A DNA stretch of 5,514 bases from Amylibacter sp. (lineage in GTDB: Bacteria > Pseudomonadota > Alphaproteobacteria > Rhodobacterales > Rhodobacteraceae): assembly GCA_030625465.1 (NCBI GenBank), contig DAOUQS010000144.1:1-5514 (forward strand), read 5' to 3'. The position numbers and the translations under genes were made by a program. How positions within the stretch are numbered: position 1 is the first letter of the stretch; each line of letters opens with the position of its first letter. Shown piece by piece: positions 1 through 5,374 of the stretch. Under the pieces are notes generated by a model. It did not search any database. It was not told where the DNA came from and saw only the letters and a program-made list of their open reading frames with translations.

Positions 1-155
1 GCACCATTGTGGATGGCTTCCACCCCTTCGGGGCGCAGCGGCTCTGTCGGGTTGTCCAAATTTACGATCTGGCGCCACGGCATCTGGTCGATGGCTTGCG
101 TCCGGTCACGGCGTTTATTGCCCGCACGCCCCCCTGCTCTGCTTCGTTTGGCCAT
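1..155 (-). CDS. Trimethylamine methyltransferase (MttB)-family protein, N-terminal fragment
   Basis: Only the first 51 codons are in the window; the gene continues past base 1. The start is the ATG at 155-153, preceded by a strong GAGGGG ribosome site (165-160) four bases upstream. The protein opens with a basic stretch, MAKRSRAGGRAGNKRR, followed by IDQMPWRQIVN and NPTEPLRPEGVEAIHNG. I recognise this as the usual opening of alphaproteobacterial MttB-like proteins. The family uses corrinoid proteins as methyl acceptors and demethylates trimethylamine or, in members lacking pyrrolysine, glycine betaine and related quaternary amines. The substrate cannot be told from this fragment because the barrel and the position that would be pyrrolysine lie outside. 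It is preceded on the same strand by the HAD phosphatase but has its own promoter. The identification rests on remembered family N-termini and no search was possible. Confidence 0.75.
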   Translation of the reverse strand, partial: MAKRSRAGGRAGNKRRDRTQAIDQMPWRQIVNLDNPTEPLRPEGVEAIHNG

Positions 156-174
156 GATGCCCCTCGTATTTCGT

Positions 175-203
175 GTTATATTAGCATCTCAAAAAACTGT
201 CAC
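175..203 (-). promoter_or_regulatory. Sigma-70-type promoter of the MttB-family gene
   Basis: Read on the minus strand, a -35 box GTGACA (203-198, five of six matches to TTGACA) is followed after exactly 17 bases by a -10 box TATAAC (180-175, five of six matches to TATAAT). The expected start of transcription is near 168, giving a leader of about 13 bases that holds little more than the ribosome site. Transcription start is predicted, not measured. Confidence 0.6.
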
Positions 204-213
204 AAATTGCACC

Positions 214-238
214 CGAAAAACGACAAAGCGTGTCGCTA
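214..238 (-). terminator. Weak Rho-independent terminator after the HAD phosphatase
   Basis: On the minus strand the arms CGACA (235-231) and TGTCG (225-221) enclose a five-base loop and are followed at once by a T run (220-216). A wobble and an A-T pair can extend the stem to seven. It lies about 80 bases past the phosphatase stop and just upstream of the MttB promoter, where a terminator separating the two genes would be expected. The stem is short, so termination may be partial. Confidence 0.45.
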
Positions 239-254
239 CAGGAATGCCTTTGAT

Positions 255-280
255 GTTTTATTGCAATATATTGGGAAAAC
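255..280. repeat. AT-rich palindrome in the phosphatase-methyltransferase gap
   Basis: A perfect ten-base palindrome, CAATATATTG (264-273), is flanked by GTTTT on the left (255-259) and AAAAC on the right (276-280), forming an imperfect longer dyad. It lies upstream of the MttB promoter and could be an operator or part of the phosphatase transcript end. Nothing shows which, and short AT-rich palindromes can arise by chance. Confidence 0.25.
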
Positions 281-317
281 AACAAAGCATACCGGCCTCG
301 CACGCAAGTGTTGCGTT

Positions 318-1010
318 TTAAAACAGGCTTGGCAGGGTCGAGATGTCGGGCAGGATAATATCGGCAAGATGCACAATGTCTGCATGTTTTGCAGGCCCGG
401 TCAGCACGCCGACATTCAGGCCGACACCGGCTTTGCGACCCGCTTCCAGATCATGGCTGCTGTCGCCGATCATCGCCACTTGTGACGGTTTCAACTTTAT
501 CTGTTCGCAAAACCCCAGGATCATATCAGCCTCTGGTTTTGGCGTGTAACCACTGTCAAAGCCGCAGATGAAATCGAAATGGTGGTGGATATTTTCACTT
601 TGCAACTGGTTCGTCGCACTTTGTTCAAAGTCGTTGGTGGCAATTCCCAGCGCCATACCGCGCCTTTTGAAGCCCGCGAAAAGCGGATCAAGATCACAAA
701 CCGGCACGGCAGTGGTATCCTGCAAGGCAGTAAACGCGATCTTCTCGATAGCCTTGGCGTCCAGTTCGGGATGCACCGAGGCCAACAAGATACATTGCTC
801 ATCGACAGAGGCATTCACCGCAACCGATCCGATCTTGAAGTCCTTCGCGTCCCAGTCAAACCCGACCATTTCAGCCATCGCAAGGCGCAGCTTGTGGTCA
901 TCGGGGGCAAGCGAGGTCAGGAAAGACACAGACCAGTCGGCCCAGGTATCACTAAAGCCAAAAAGCGTGCCGTCTTTGTCAAATAAGATGCCTTGGATAT
1001 TTTCTGTCAT
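318..1010 (-). CDS. HAD-superfamily hydrolase, phosphoglycolate-phosphatase-like
   Basis: A 230-residue soluble hydrolase with all four HAD motifs. Motif I is FDKDGTL, with the nucleophile and acid Asp11 and Asp13; motif II is Thr125 in GIATND; motif III is Lys158 in YTPKPEAD; motif IV is GDSSHD (182-187), which binds magnesium. The helical cap between motif I and motif II (about residues 18-105) is the C1 type, and length and order match subfamily IA enzymes such as phosphoglycolate phosphatase. The true substrate cannot be fixed from sequence. I chose the ATG at 1010 because the residues before FDKDGT then have the usual family length; the reading frame continues upstream only to a TTG at 1118 with unconvincing sequence. 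The ribosome site is weak (an AGGG upstream). It diverges from the DUF606 gene. Confidence 0.88.
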   Translation of the reverse strand: MTENIQGILFDKDGTLFGFSDTWADWSVSFLTSLAPDDHKLRLAMAEMVGFDWDAKDFKIGSVAVNASVDEQCILLASVHPELDAKAIEKIAFTALQDTTAVPVCDLDPLFAGFKRRGMALGIATNDFEQSATNQLQSENIHHHFDFICGFDSGYTPKPEADMILGFCEQIKLKPSQVAMIGDSSHDLEAGRKAGVGLNVGVLTGPAKHADIVHLADIILPDISTLPSLF

Positions 1011-1168
1011 GTAACGCCCTGCCTTTGTATGGCATATGACCCAGCGCACCGGATTTTGGCAAGTTGTTTTATATAGGGGCAATATCGAACATCCCCGAAG
1101 ACGGCTTTGCAATATCAATTTATCGCTATATCTGTAGTGCCAGTTATAACTTCAAACGGAGAATATTA
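1011..1168. promoter_or_regulatory. Divergent intergenic region with a spaced direct repeat
   Basis: This 158-base gap must hold promoters for both the phosphatase (minus) and the DUF606 transporter (plus). An eight-base direct repeat, GCAATATC, occurs at 1079-1086 and 1109-1116, exactly 30 bases apart, about three helical turns. A weak plus-strand promoter can be drawn from TTGCAA (1107-1112) to TATCTG (1129-1134) with 16 bases between, which would overlap the second repeat. No convincing minus-strand promoter was found, although TATATA/TATAAA-like sequence lies around 1068-1076. Confidence 0.3.
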
Positions 1169-1615
1169 ATGTCTTTATCTTTTTGGACAGTGATTCCGGT
1201 TATCGTACTTGCCGGTGCCGCGGTTGCACTACAGGCACCGATCAATTCAGCACTGGGCCGAACGCTTGATAATACATTATCCGCGGCATGCATATCCTTT
1301 GGTGTGGGCTTCTTGATATTGATAATCCTGACCTTAACAACAAACGGCCCGGCTGGTTTCTATCGCCTTTCAGAAATACAATGGTGGCAAATTACAGGCG
1401 GGGTATTGGGTGCTTTTTATGTCTGGGCAACACTTTGGGGGGTGCCAACACTTGGTGTTCTGACCACAATAGCCGCTTTGATATTCGGACAGATGCTTAT
1501 CGCGCTTTTCCTTGATACATTTGGCCACTTCGGCATGCCCGTAAAAGATATTTCCATCCAGCGTATCGTGGCGGTGTTTCTGGTTTCAGCCGGGCTGGTT
1601 TTATCGCGTTACTGA
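1169..1615 (+). CDS. YdcZ/DUF606-family small membrane transporter (DMT superfamily)
   Basis: A 148-residue integral inner-membrane protein with about five hydrophobic spans (roughly 6-22, 36-58, 75-91, 95-115 and 131-146). Family landmarks are QAPINSALGR in the first span and loop (22-31), GGVLGAFYVW (77-86), PTLGVLTTIAALIFGQ (93-108) and the D-x-FGHFG turn (116-122). These match the DUF606/YdcZ family, the half-size branch of the drug/metabolite transporter superfamily. Members of this length often act as pairs or dimers; only one copy is present here, so a homodimer is likely (inference). The substrate is unknown. The ATG at 1169 is set by a clear GGAGA ribosome site (1158-1162), six bases upstream, and by a typical family N-terminus. 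It ends only seven bases from the convergent DUF3572 gene, leaving no room for a separate terminator. Confidence 0.85.
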   Translation: MSLSFWTVIPVIVLAGAAVALQAPINSALGRTLDNTLSAACISFGVGFLILIILTLTTNGPAGFYRLSEIQWWQITGGVLGAFYVWATLWGVPTLGVLTTIAALIFGQMLIALFLDTFGHFGMPVKDISIQRIVAVFLVSAGLVLSRY

Positions 1616-1622
1616 AACGGCA

Positions 1623-1907
1623 TCACGTCCAGTTCGGCAATGCCCCACCCGGCAGGGCCATGCGCAGGTGTTGTGGCGCGTCATACGGCAAGGATTGTTC
1701 ATCACAAAAGCCGCGCACCCAGTTATCGTCCATCAATATGAAATCCATAACCGAGGCCAGAAAATCCGCATCCCCTGCCCTTTCACGAACATCATCCAGG
1801 CCAGAGCCGGTGGCCCCCAGAAACGTCATCATCAGATCATCCTGTGCCGACAGCCACCCCAATGCCTTGATTGCGACGACTTCGGCCTGGTTTTTGGTAT
1901 AACGCAT
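1623..1907 (-). CDS. DUF3572 family protein
   Basis: A 94-residue soluble, mainly helical protein of unknown function. The pattern matches DUF3572, widespread in alphaproteobacteria: a leading helix with KALGWLSAQDDLMMTFLGATG, then GLDDVRERAGDADFLASVMD, a DDNWVRGFCDE segment and a final W near the C-terminus. I chose the ATG at 1907-1905 because it overlaps the stop of the upstream sensor gene as TAATG, a classic coupled start, and because the family begins near MRYTKNQAEVVAIKAL. An ATG at 1943 in the same frame would add twelve residues copied from the sensor gene's coding end and is less likely. It is the last gene of the five-gene minus-strand cluster. No metal or nucleotide motif is visible, so its role in that cluster is open. 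Confidence 0.82.
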   Translation of the reverse strand: MRYTKNQAEVVAIKALGWLSAQDDLMMTFLGATGSGLDDVRERAGDADFLASVMDFILMDDNWVRGFCDEQSLPYDAPQHLRMALPGGALPNWT

Positions 1908-2401
1908 TAGTTTTTTAACTTCCGTTGGTGTGCTTTTCGCCACTTCTGGCGTTGTTTTTTCATATTGTCCACATATTGCAACCGTTCCGCGTCTGTCATG
2001 TCGGCAACAATCGCCACAAAAGCCTGCTGGGCATCCTGGGTCATTGCCTGAATATGCGCCTTTTGCTTGTTGAACGCATCATTCAACGCCTCGGCATCAA
2101 ATGGCTGTGCGGCTATTGCAGCACCAATATTGTCAAGCGAGCCACGCATTCCAGTGCCATTCATCCGGTGTTTTTCACGGTTCTGGCGAAAAAACACCCG
2201 TGCCTCGGCGCGTTTTTCGGATGGTAACGCATGCATCAAGACACGCATTCCGGTGCCACCGGCATACGGGTTTTTTCCGCCCCCGTGGCCCGACATTTTA
2301 GCCCCGATAATCAGTCCTGCAACCGCAAGGTTCAAACCAAGCGAGACCACCAGCAGGATTTTCATCCAAGGCGTTTTCGGCTTTAGCGTTGTATCGTTCA
2401 T
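1907..2401 (-). CDS. Periplasmic heavy-metal-sensor-like protein (CnrR/ZraP/Spy type)
   Basis: A 164-residue protein with a short cytosolic start, one uncleaved-looking membrane anchor (about 14-34) and a helical periplasmic domain. The domain holds PSEKRAEARVFFRQNREKHR (60-79), then DAEALNDAFNKQKAHIQAMTQDAQQ and MTDAERLQYV, the last resembling the LTxxQ-type turn of ZraP/CpxP/Spy proteins. Architecture and position fit the PF13801 'metal resistance/heavy-metal sensor' family, whose studied members bind metals or act as chaperones and, in CnrR, control an anti-sigma/sigma pair. There is no cysteine; scattered histidines (39, 57, 78, 116, 158) are the only obvious soft ligands, so metal binding is unproven. 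The start ATG lies one base after the anti-sigma stop (TGA-T-ATG), and its own stop overlaps the DUF3572 start. Confidence 0.8.
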   Translation of the reverse strand: MNDTTLKPKTPWMKILLVVSLGLNLAVAGLIIGAKMSGHGGGKNPYAGGTGMRVLMHALPSEKRAEARVFFRQNREKHRMNGTGMRGSLDNIGAAIAAQPFDAEALNDAFNKQKAHIQAMTQDAQQAFVAIVADMTDAERLQYVDNMKKQRQKWRKAHQRKLKN

Positions 2402-2402
2402 A

Positions 2403-2783
2403 TCAACCCTCCCTGAACAGTGCGGCTATATCAAAAGCCGCGGAAAAACTATCCTCGGCGACGGTTTCCACACCTGTTTGATCACCGCTGATATAGTCCA
2501 ATGCGTCTGGTGCGGCATAGCCTGCCGTGACCCCTATAAAAGCCGAGGCCGCAAGTGCTGTCGCCGATTTCCAACCGCCGATATTGCGCAGCAATGCCAC
2601 GCGCCACGAGGTGGACGCCTTTTGACCTAATGCGGATTTTGCGCGCGCATCGGTCTGATCCAAAGCGTCCGCGACAACCACATCCATAAAGGCCGCACTT
2701 GGCGTATATTCCACGCCTTTGGCGGCATCAAAAAATACCGCCAGATCCTTATCCCGTTCTGTGTCAGGTTTCTTTTCCATCAT
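2403..2783 (-). CDS. Putative anti-sigma factor, single-span membrane protein
   Basis: A 126-residue protein with a charged cytosolic N-terminal part (about 1-70), one predicted membrane span (about 72-91, rich in Ala and Gly) and a short acidic periplasmic tail. The ATG at 2783 overlaps the sigma-factor stop as ATGA; a second ATG follows directly at 2780 and either could be used. Because it is the gene immediately after an ECF sigma and has the in-out layout of membrane anti-sigma factors, I call it a putative anti-sigma. There is no HxxxCxxC zinc motif, in fact no cysteine, so it is not a ZAS-type factor by sequence. I believe relatives in roseobacters are sometimes labelled 'dihydroorotate dehydrogenase', but nothing here resembles that enzyme. 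Function is inferred from context. Confidence 0.62.
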   Translation of the reverse strand: MMEKKPDTERDKDLAVFFDAAKGVEYTPSAAFMDVVVADALDQTDARAKSALGQKASTSWRVALLRNIGGWKSATALAASAFIGVTAGYAAPDALDYISGDQTGVETVAEDSFSAAFDIAALFREG

Positions 2784-3355
2784 TCCAACCCCAGCTTTTC
2801 TTTCTGGCCTGATAACAGACCCGCTAATGTTCGTTTTCCCCGTGCGGTCAGACTTTCAACCGCGTCAACACTGATATCCATGATCTGTGCAATCTGCGGA
2901 TTGGGCAGCTCTTCAATATGGCGCAAGGTAACTGCCAGATTTTGCCGTGCGGGCAATTGTGCCATTGCCGCTTGCAATGCTGTCGCCCGATCATGTGATT
3001 GCATCAGGCTTTCAACTGACGGCTTGTCATCCGCAGGCTCCGGTATGTCATCCAGATGCGTGCCGCGTTTTTTCCGCAAGCGGTCAATGCAAAGATTGCT
3101 TGTGACCCGATATAACCAGGTCGAAACCTTGGCTTCGCCCTGTCGCCATTCAGGTGCAACCTTCCATAAGCGCAACATGGCATCCTGTGCCACATCCTCG
3201 GCCTCGGCCATATCACGCAAAAGACGCCGTGACAGGGCCAGCACCCGTGGGGCATGGCGATAGGTCAAAGCCCGTGCGGCTTGTGCATCTCCATTTGCAT
3301 AAAGCACCATCAAGGCGTCATCACTGACATCGTTCATTGCGTCCAAAGCCATCAT
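2780..3355 (-). CDS. ECF-type RNA polymerase sigma factor
   Basis: A 191-residue sigma-70 family protein with region 2 and region 4 only. Region 2 spans about 25-95 and includes the core-binding helix EAEDVAQDAMLRLW (51-64) and the -10-reading part VSTWLYRVTSNLCIDRLRK (77-95). Region 4 spans about 130-178: LPARQNLAVTLRHIEELP, then the helix-turn-helix PQIAQIMDISVDAVESLTAR. It directs core polymerase to alternative promoters, most likely in an envelope or metal response given its neighbours. The start is uncertain: tandem ATGs at 3355 and 3352 follow a GGGG site closely, while an ATG at 3337 would give MNDVSDDALMVLYANGD, the opening I associate with relatives. It overlaps the anti-sigma gene by four bases and follows the EF-hand gene after 59 bases. 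Confidence 0.9.
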   Translation of the reverse strand: MMALDAMNDVSDDALMVLYANGDAQAARALTYRHAPRVLALSRRLLRDMAEAEDVAQDAMLRLWKVAPEWRQGEAKVSTWLYRVTSNLCIDRLRKKRGTHLDDIPEPADDKPSVESLMQSHDRATALQAAMAQLPARQNLAVTLRHIEELPNPQIAQIMDISVDAVESLTARGKRTLAGLLSGQKEKLGLE

Positions 3356-3375
3356 ACCCCTGCTTTAACGACCGC

Positions 3376-3403
3376 CCCGCCATTGGGCAATGCGGGTGGC
3401 GGG
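3376..3403. repeat. GC-rich hairpin between the EF-hand and sigma genes
   Basis: CCCGCCA (3376-3382) pairs perfectly with TGGCGGG (3397-3403), and the loop itself can fold through CATTG/CAATG (3381-3385/3388-3392), an alternative to the outer stem. In the minus-strand transcript it lies after the EF-hand stop and about 20 bases before the sigma start. No T run follows, so it is not a typical intrinsic terminator; an attenuator, processing site or mRNA-stability element is possible. Confidence 0.4.
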
Positions 3404-3414
3404 CCGCCAAAGCA

Positions 3415-3852
3415 TTAGTCCGCGTGCTTCTTGTGCTTGCGCATCTTCTTGGCTTCTTCTTTCGATATTTTACCGTCGCTATCGGTGTCCAGTTTCTTGA
3501 ACATACGATCACCTTTATGGTTCATTTCCGATTGTGCCAACATGCCGTCATTGTCTTTATCCTTCCGTTCAAACATATGATCAAGACGCTTTTCCATGCG
3601 TTCGGTCATCGCCGCGCGCATTTCATCTTTTGACAAAACACCGTCACCATTGGTGTCTTTTTTCGCAAATTTCTCCGCATGGTGCTGTGTCATTTCCTGT
3701 TGGGTAATAAACCCGTCACCATTGGCATCAATCTTGTCAAACTTCATAGCCATGCCACCATGGCCGTTTTGTTTTTCCTGTGCGAATGCACCACCGGCAA
3801 CAATACCGACGGCTATGCTGCTAATCACGATTACTTTTAAGACTTTATTCAT
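3415..3852 (-). CDS. Secreted four-EF-hand calcium-binding protein
   Basis: A 145-residue protein with a cleavable signal peptide (hydrophobic core about 5-22, predicted cleavage after AFA, residue 24), so the mature form is periplasmic. It carries four canonical twelve-residue EF-hand loops: DANGDGFITQQE (42-53), DTNGDGVLSKDE (66-77), DKDNDGMLAQSE (98-109) and DTDSDGKISKEE (122-133). Each has Asp at 1, an oxygen donor at 3 and 5, Gly at 6 and Glu at 12, so all four should bind calcium. Loops sit as two pairs 24 residues apart within each pair, as in calmodulin. Both ends of the mature protein are rich in Lys and His. The start is fixed by an AGGAG site (3863-3859) six bases upstream. It is the first gene of the minus-strand cluster, and a calcium-buffer or sensor role upstream of the sigma factor is inference. 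Confidence 0.92.
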   Translation of the reverse strand: MNKVLKVIVISSIAVGIVAGGAFAQEKQNGHGGMAMKFDKIDANGDGFITQQEMTQHHAEKFAKKDTNGDGVLSKDEMRAAMTERMEKRLDHMFERKDKDNDGMLAQSEMNHKGDRMFKKLDTDSDGKISKEEAKKMRKHKKHAD

Positions 3853-4014
3853 GTTTTGCTCCTGTCAGTTTCAAGGCAGGTCTGCCCTGCTTTCATATAT
3901 AAATACGAAGCGGGGCGGGCTTTCCGTCGAAAATATTTCAACTTATTTGCGACATCCCGCCGCGAGGCAGCTTGTCCTAGTTTATTTCCCCGAAAAATAA
4001 CCTATCTAGTGCCA
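3853..4014. promoter_or_regulatory. Divergent control region between the EF-hand and DUF983 genes
   Basis: This 162-base gap must drive the EF-hand/sigma cluster leftward and the DUF983/phosphotransacylase pair rightward. It holds a near-perfect 17-base dyad, GTCGAAAATATTTCAAC (3926-3942, one mismatched pair), suited to a dimeric regulator, and a short inverted repeat GGCAG/CTGCC (3875-3886) that would lie in the EF-hand leader. On the minus strand GGAAA (near 3925-3921) precedes CGTATT (near 3907-3902), reminiscent of an ECF-type promoter, but the spacing is about 13 bases, shorter than usual, so autoregulation is not established. Confidence 0.35.
4003..4008 (+). promoter_or_regulatory. Possible -10 element, suggesting a leaderless DUF983 mRNA
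   Basis: TATCTA ends six bases before the DUF983 ATG at 4015, so a transcript starting the usual distance downstream would begin at or next to the start codon. No ribosome site is visible in the bases before this ATG. There is no good -35 match at 16 to 18 bases upstream, which keeps confidence low. Confidence 0.25.
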
Positions 4015-4425
4015 ATGACGAACCGGACCACATCCAATAATGGCGACCGCCCCGTAAAGCCCGCGATATTTCGCGGCTGGCGACGCGTGTGCCCGAATTG
4101 CGGCGCGGGCCCGATATTCAAAAGCTTTTTGAACGTGCGCGATACCTGCCCGGTATGCTCGGAAGCGTTGCATCACCACCGTGCCGACGATGGGCCGGCT
4201 TATGTCACCATACTTGTGTGCGGTCACCTTCTGGCACCGCTTATGCTGATGGCGTTCGAGATCTTTCGCCCCGACCCGATTGTCTTAAGCCTTGTCTTCA
4301 TCTTGCTTTTCGTCGCTTTGGCCCTGTTTTTACTGCCCCGCATAAAAGGCGCCTTCGTTGGCCTGCAATGGGCCAAGCGGATGCACGGGTTCGGCAAAGA
4401 TGGGACTACACCACCGGCAAAATAA
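4015..4425 (+). CDS. DUF983 family zinc-ribbon membrane protein
   Basis: A 136-residue protein. After a polar start it has two Cys pairs, CPNCG (26-30) and CPVC (45-48), forming a likely zinc ribbon on the cytosolic side, then the family hallmark DDGPAY (58-63) and two membrane spans (about 63-83 and 87-108), ending in a basic tail. This order is diagnostic of DUF983, common in alphaproteobacteria and sometimes found near cytochrome oxidase assembly genes; its function is unknown. I chose the ATG at 4015 because the frame extends upstream only into non-conserved intergenic sequence, although no Shine-Dalgarno is visible before it. It is probably co-transcribed with the phosphotransacylase gene 16 bases downstream. 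Confidence 0.85.
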   Translation: MTNRTTSNNGDRPVKPAIFRGWRRVCPNCGAGPIFKSFLNVRDTCPVCSEALHHHRADDGPAYVTILVCGHLLAPLMLMAFEIFRPDPIVLSLVFILLFVALALFLLPRIKGAFVGLQWAKRMHGFGKDGTTPPAK

Positions 4426-4441
4426 CGGCTAGGGTGACCAG

Positions 4442-5374
4442 ATGACAACATCGTTCCTGACCCGCCTGAAGCCGGTTTTACCCGATAGCCTTTTACAACG
4501 GGCACAATCCGCCAACACACCACGCGTGGCCATTGCGCGTGCAGGGGCAAGCTTGCCAATGCAGGCCGCCTATGAGGCCACCAAAGCCGGCATCATGGTG
4601 CCACTTTTCACCGGCGAGGCAGATGCAATTCGCGCGGCGGCGGATGCGCTGGAATGGGATATATCCGGGTTTGAGATTATTGCCACAAACGGGGAAGAGG
4701 CCGCAGGCCATACCGCGGCCCTTGCTTGCGGCGAAGGGCGTGCCGATGTGCTGATGAAAGGTCATCTGCATACCGATACCTTTATGAAATCCGCCCTGTC
4801 GCGTGACAATGGCCTGCGCACAGGCGCGCGCTTGGTGCATGTATTTCACCTGACACACCCCAATGTCGGCAAGCCGTTGTTGCTGTCGGACGCCGCCGTT
4901 AACGTAGCCCCCGACATGGACACTCGCAAAGCCGCGATCACCTACTGCGTTGATTTATTGCGTAAATTAGGCACAGATCAGCCGAAAGTCGCAATACTAT
5001 CCGCCACCGAAAGCGTATTGCCCGCAGTGCCCTCATCCGGTGAGGCCCGCGAATTGCGCGACTGGGCCCGCGCGGAAATCGCAGGTGCGCATTTCTCCGG
5101 CCCCTTGGCGCTTGATTTAATCCTGTCACCCGAAAGTGTCGCGATCAAGGGCATGGGCCGCGACCCCGTCGCAGGGGACGCAGACGCGATCATCGCGCCC
5201 GATATCGTCAGCGGCAACACTTTATTCAAATCACTGGTCTACCTGTCAGGGGCTTGCGCCGCAGGTGTTGTGATGGGTGCAAAGGTGCCGATCCTGCTGA
5301 CCAGCCGCGCCGATGTGGCTGTGGCACGCATGGCATCAGTCGCATTGGCGGCAGTCTTGAGTGACGCCGTATAA
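4442..5374 (+). CDS. Phosphate acetyl/butyryltransferase family enzyme
   Basis: A 310-residue cytosolic enzyme of the PTA_PTB family, which interconverts acyl-CoA plus phosphate with acyl phosphate plus CoA. Landmarks in order are ADVLMKGHLHT (101-111), LLLSDAAVNVAPD (146-158), APDIVSGNTLFKSL (252-265) and PILLTSRAD (283-291), the last containing the Ser-Arg-x-Asp group near the active site. Length fits stand-alone phosphotransbutyrylase-like enzymes; the MaoC-type hydratase domain found at the N-terminus of some alphaproteobacterial relatives is absent. Acetyl versus butyryl preference cannot be decided. The ATG at 4442 follows AGGGTG at a suitable distance and 16 bases after the DUF983 stop. 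An acetate- or butyrate-kinase partner often lies downstream; here an insertion sequence begins immediately after the TAA, so the C-terminus may have been slightly altered. Confidence 0.88.
   Translation: MTTSFLTRLKPVLPDSLLQRAQSANTPRVAIARAGASLPMQAAYEATKAGIMVPLFTGEADAIRAAADALEWDISGFEIIATNGEEAAGHTAALACGEGRADVLMKGHLHTDTFMKSALSRDNGLRTGARLVHVFHLTHPNVGKPLLLSDAAVNVAPDMDTRKAAITYCVDLLRKLGTDQPKVAILSATESVLPAVPSSGEARELRDWARAEIAGAHFSGPLALDLILSPESVAIKGMGRDPVAGDADAIIAPDIVSGNTLFKSLVYLSGACAAGVVMGAKVPILLTSRADVAVARMASVALAAVLSDAV

Noticed and set aside
302..316. Hairpin ACGCAA-gtg-TTGCGT just past the phosphatase stop, considered as its terminator
   Set aside because: The T run follows it only on the plus strand, where no gene ends; on the minus strand the sequence after it is GC-rich, so the hairpin at 214-238 is the better terminator.
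7..485. Overlapping plus-strand open frames of about 100-160 codons
   Set aside because: They run antisense across the MttB N-terminus, the intergenic gap and the phosphatase end; their composition looks random and no family pattern is seen.
1011..1118. N-terminal extension of the HAD phosphatase from a TTG at 1118
   Set aside because: The extra 36 residues show no family resemblance, and the ATG at 1010 places the DxDGT motif at the normal distance from the start.
1064..1168. N-terminal extension of the DUF606 protein
   Set aside because: The ATG at 1169 has a clear GGAGA site and begins directly with the first membrane span as expected; the extension lacks family character.
2067..2630. 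187-codon plus-strand open frame opposite the sensor and anti-sigma genes
   Set aside because: It is antisense to two coupled genes with recognisable features, has no domain pattern and spans their junction.
3900..3930. ECF-type autoregulated promoter (GGAAA ... CGTATT) upstream of the EF-hand gene
   Set aside because: The spacing between the two boxes is about 13 bases, shorter than the usual 15-17 for ECF promoters, so I could not support it as a feature of its own.
4493..4858. Minus-strand open frame inside the phosphotransacylase gene
   Set aside because: It is a shadow of a well-conserved enzyme gene and its translation shows no recognisable motif.
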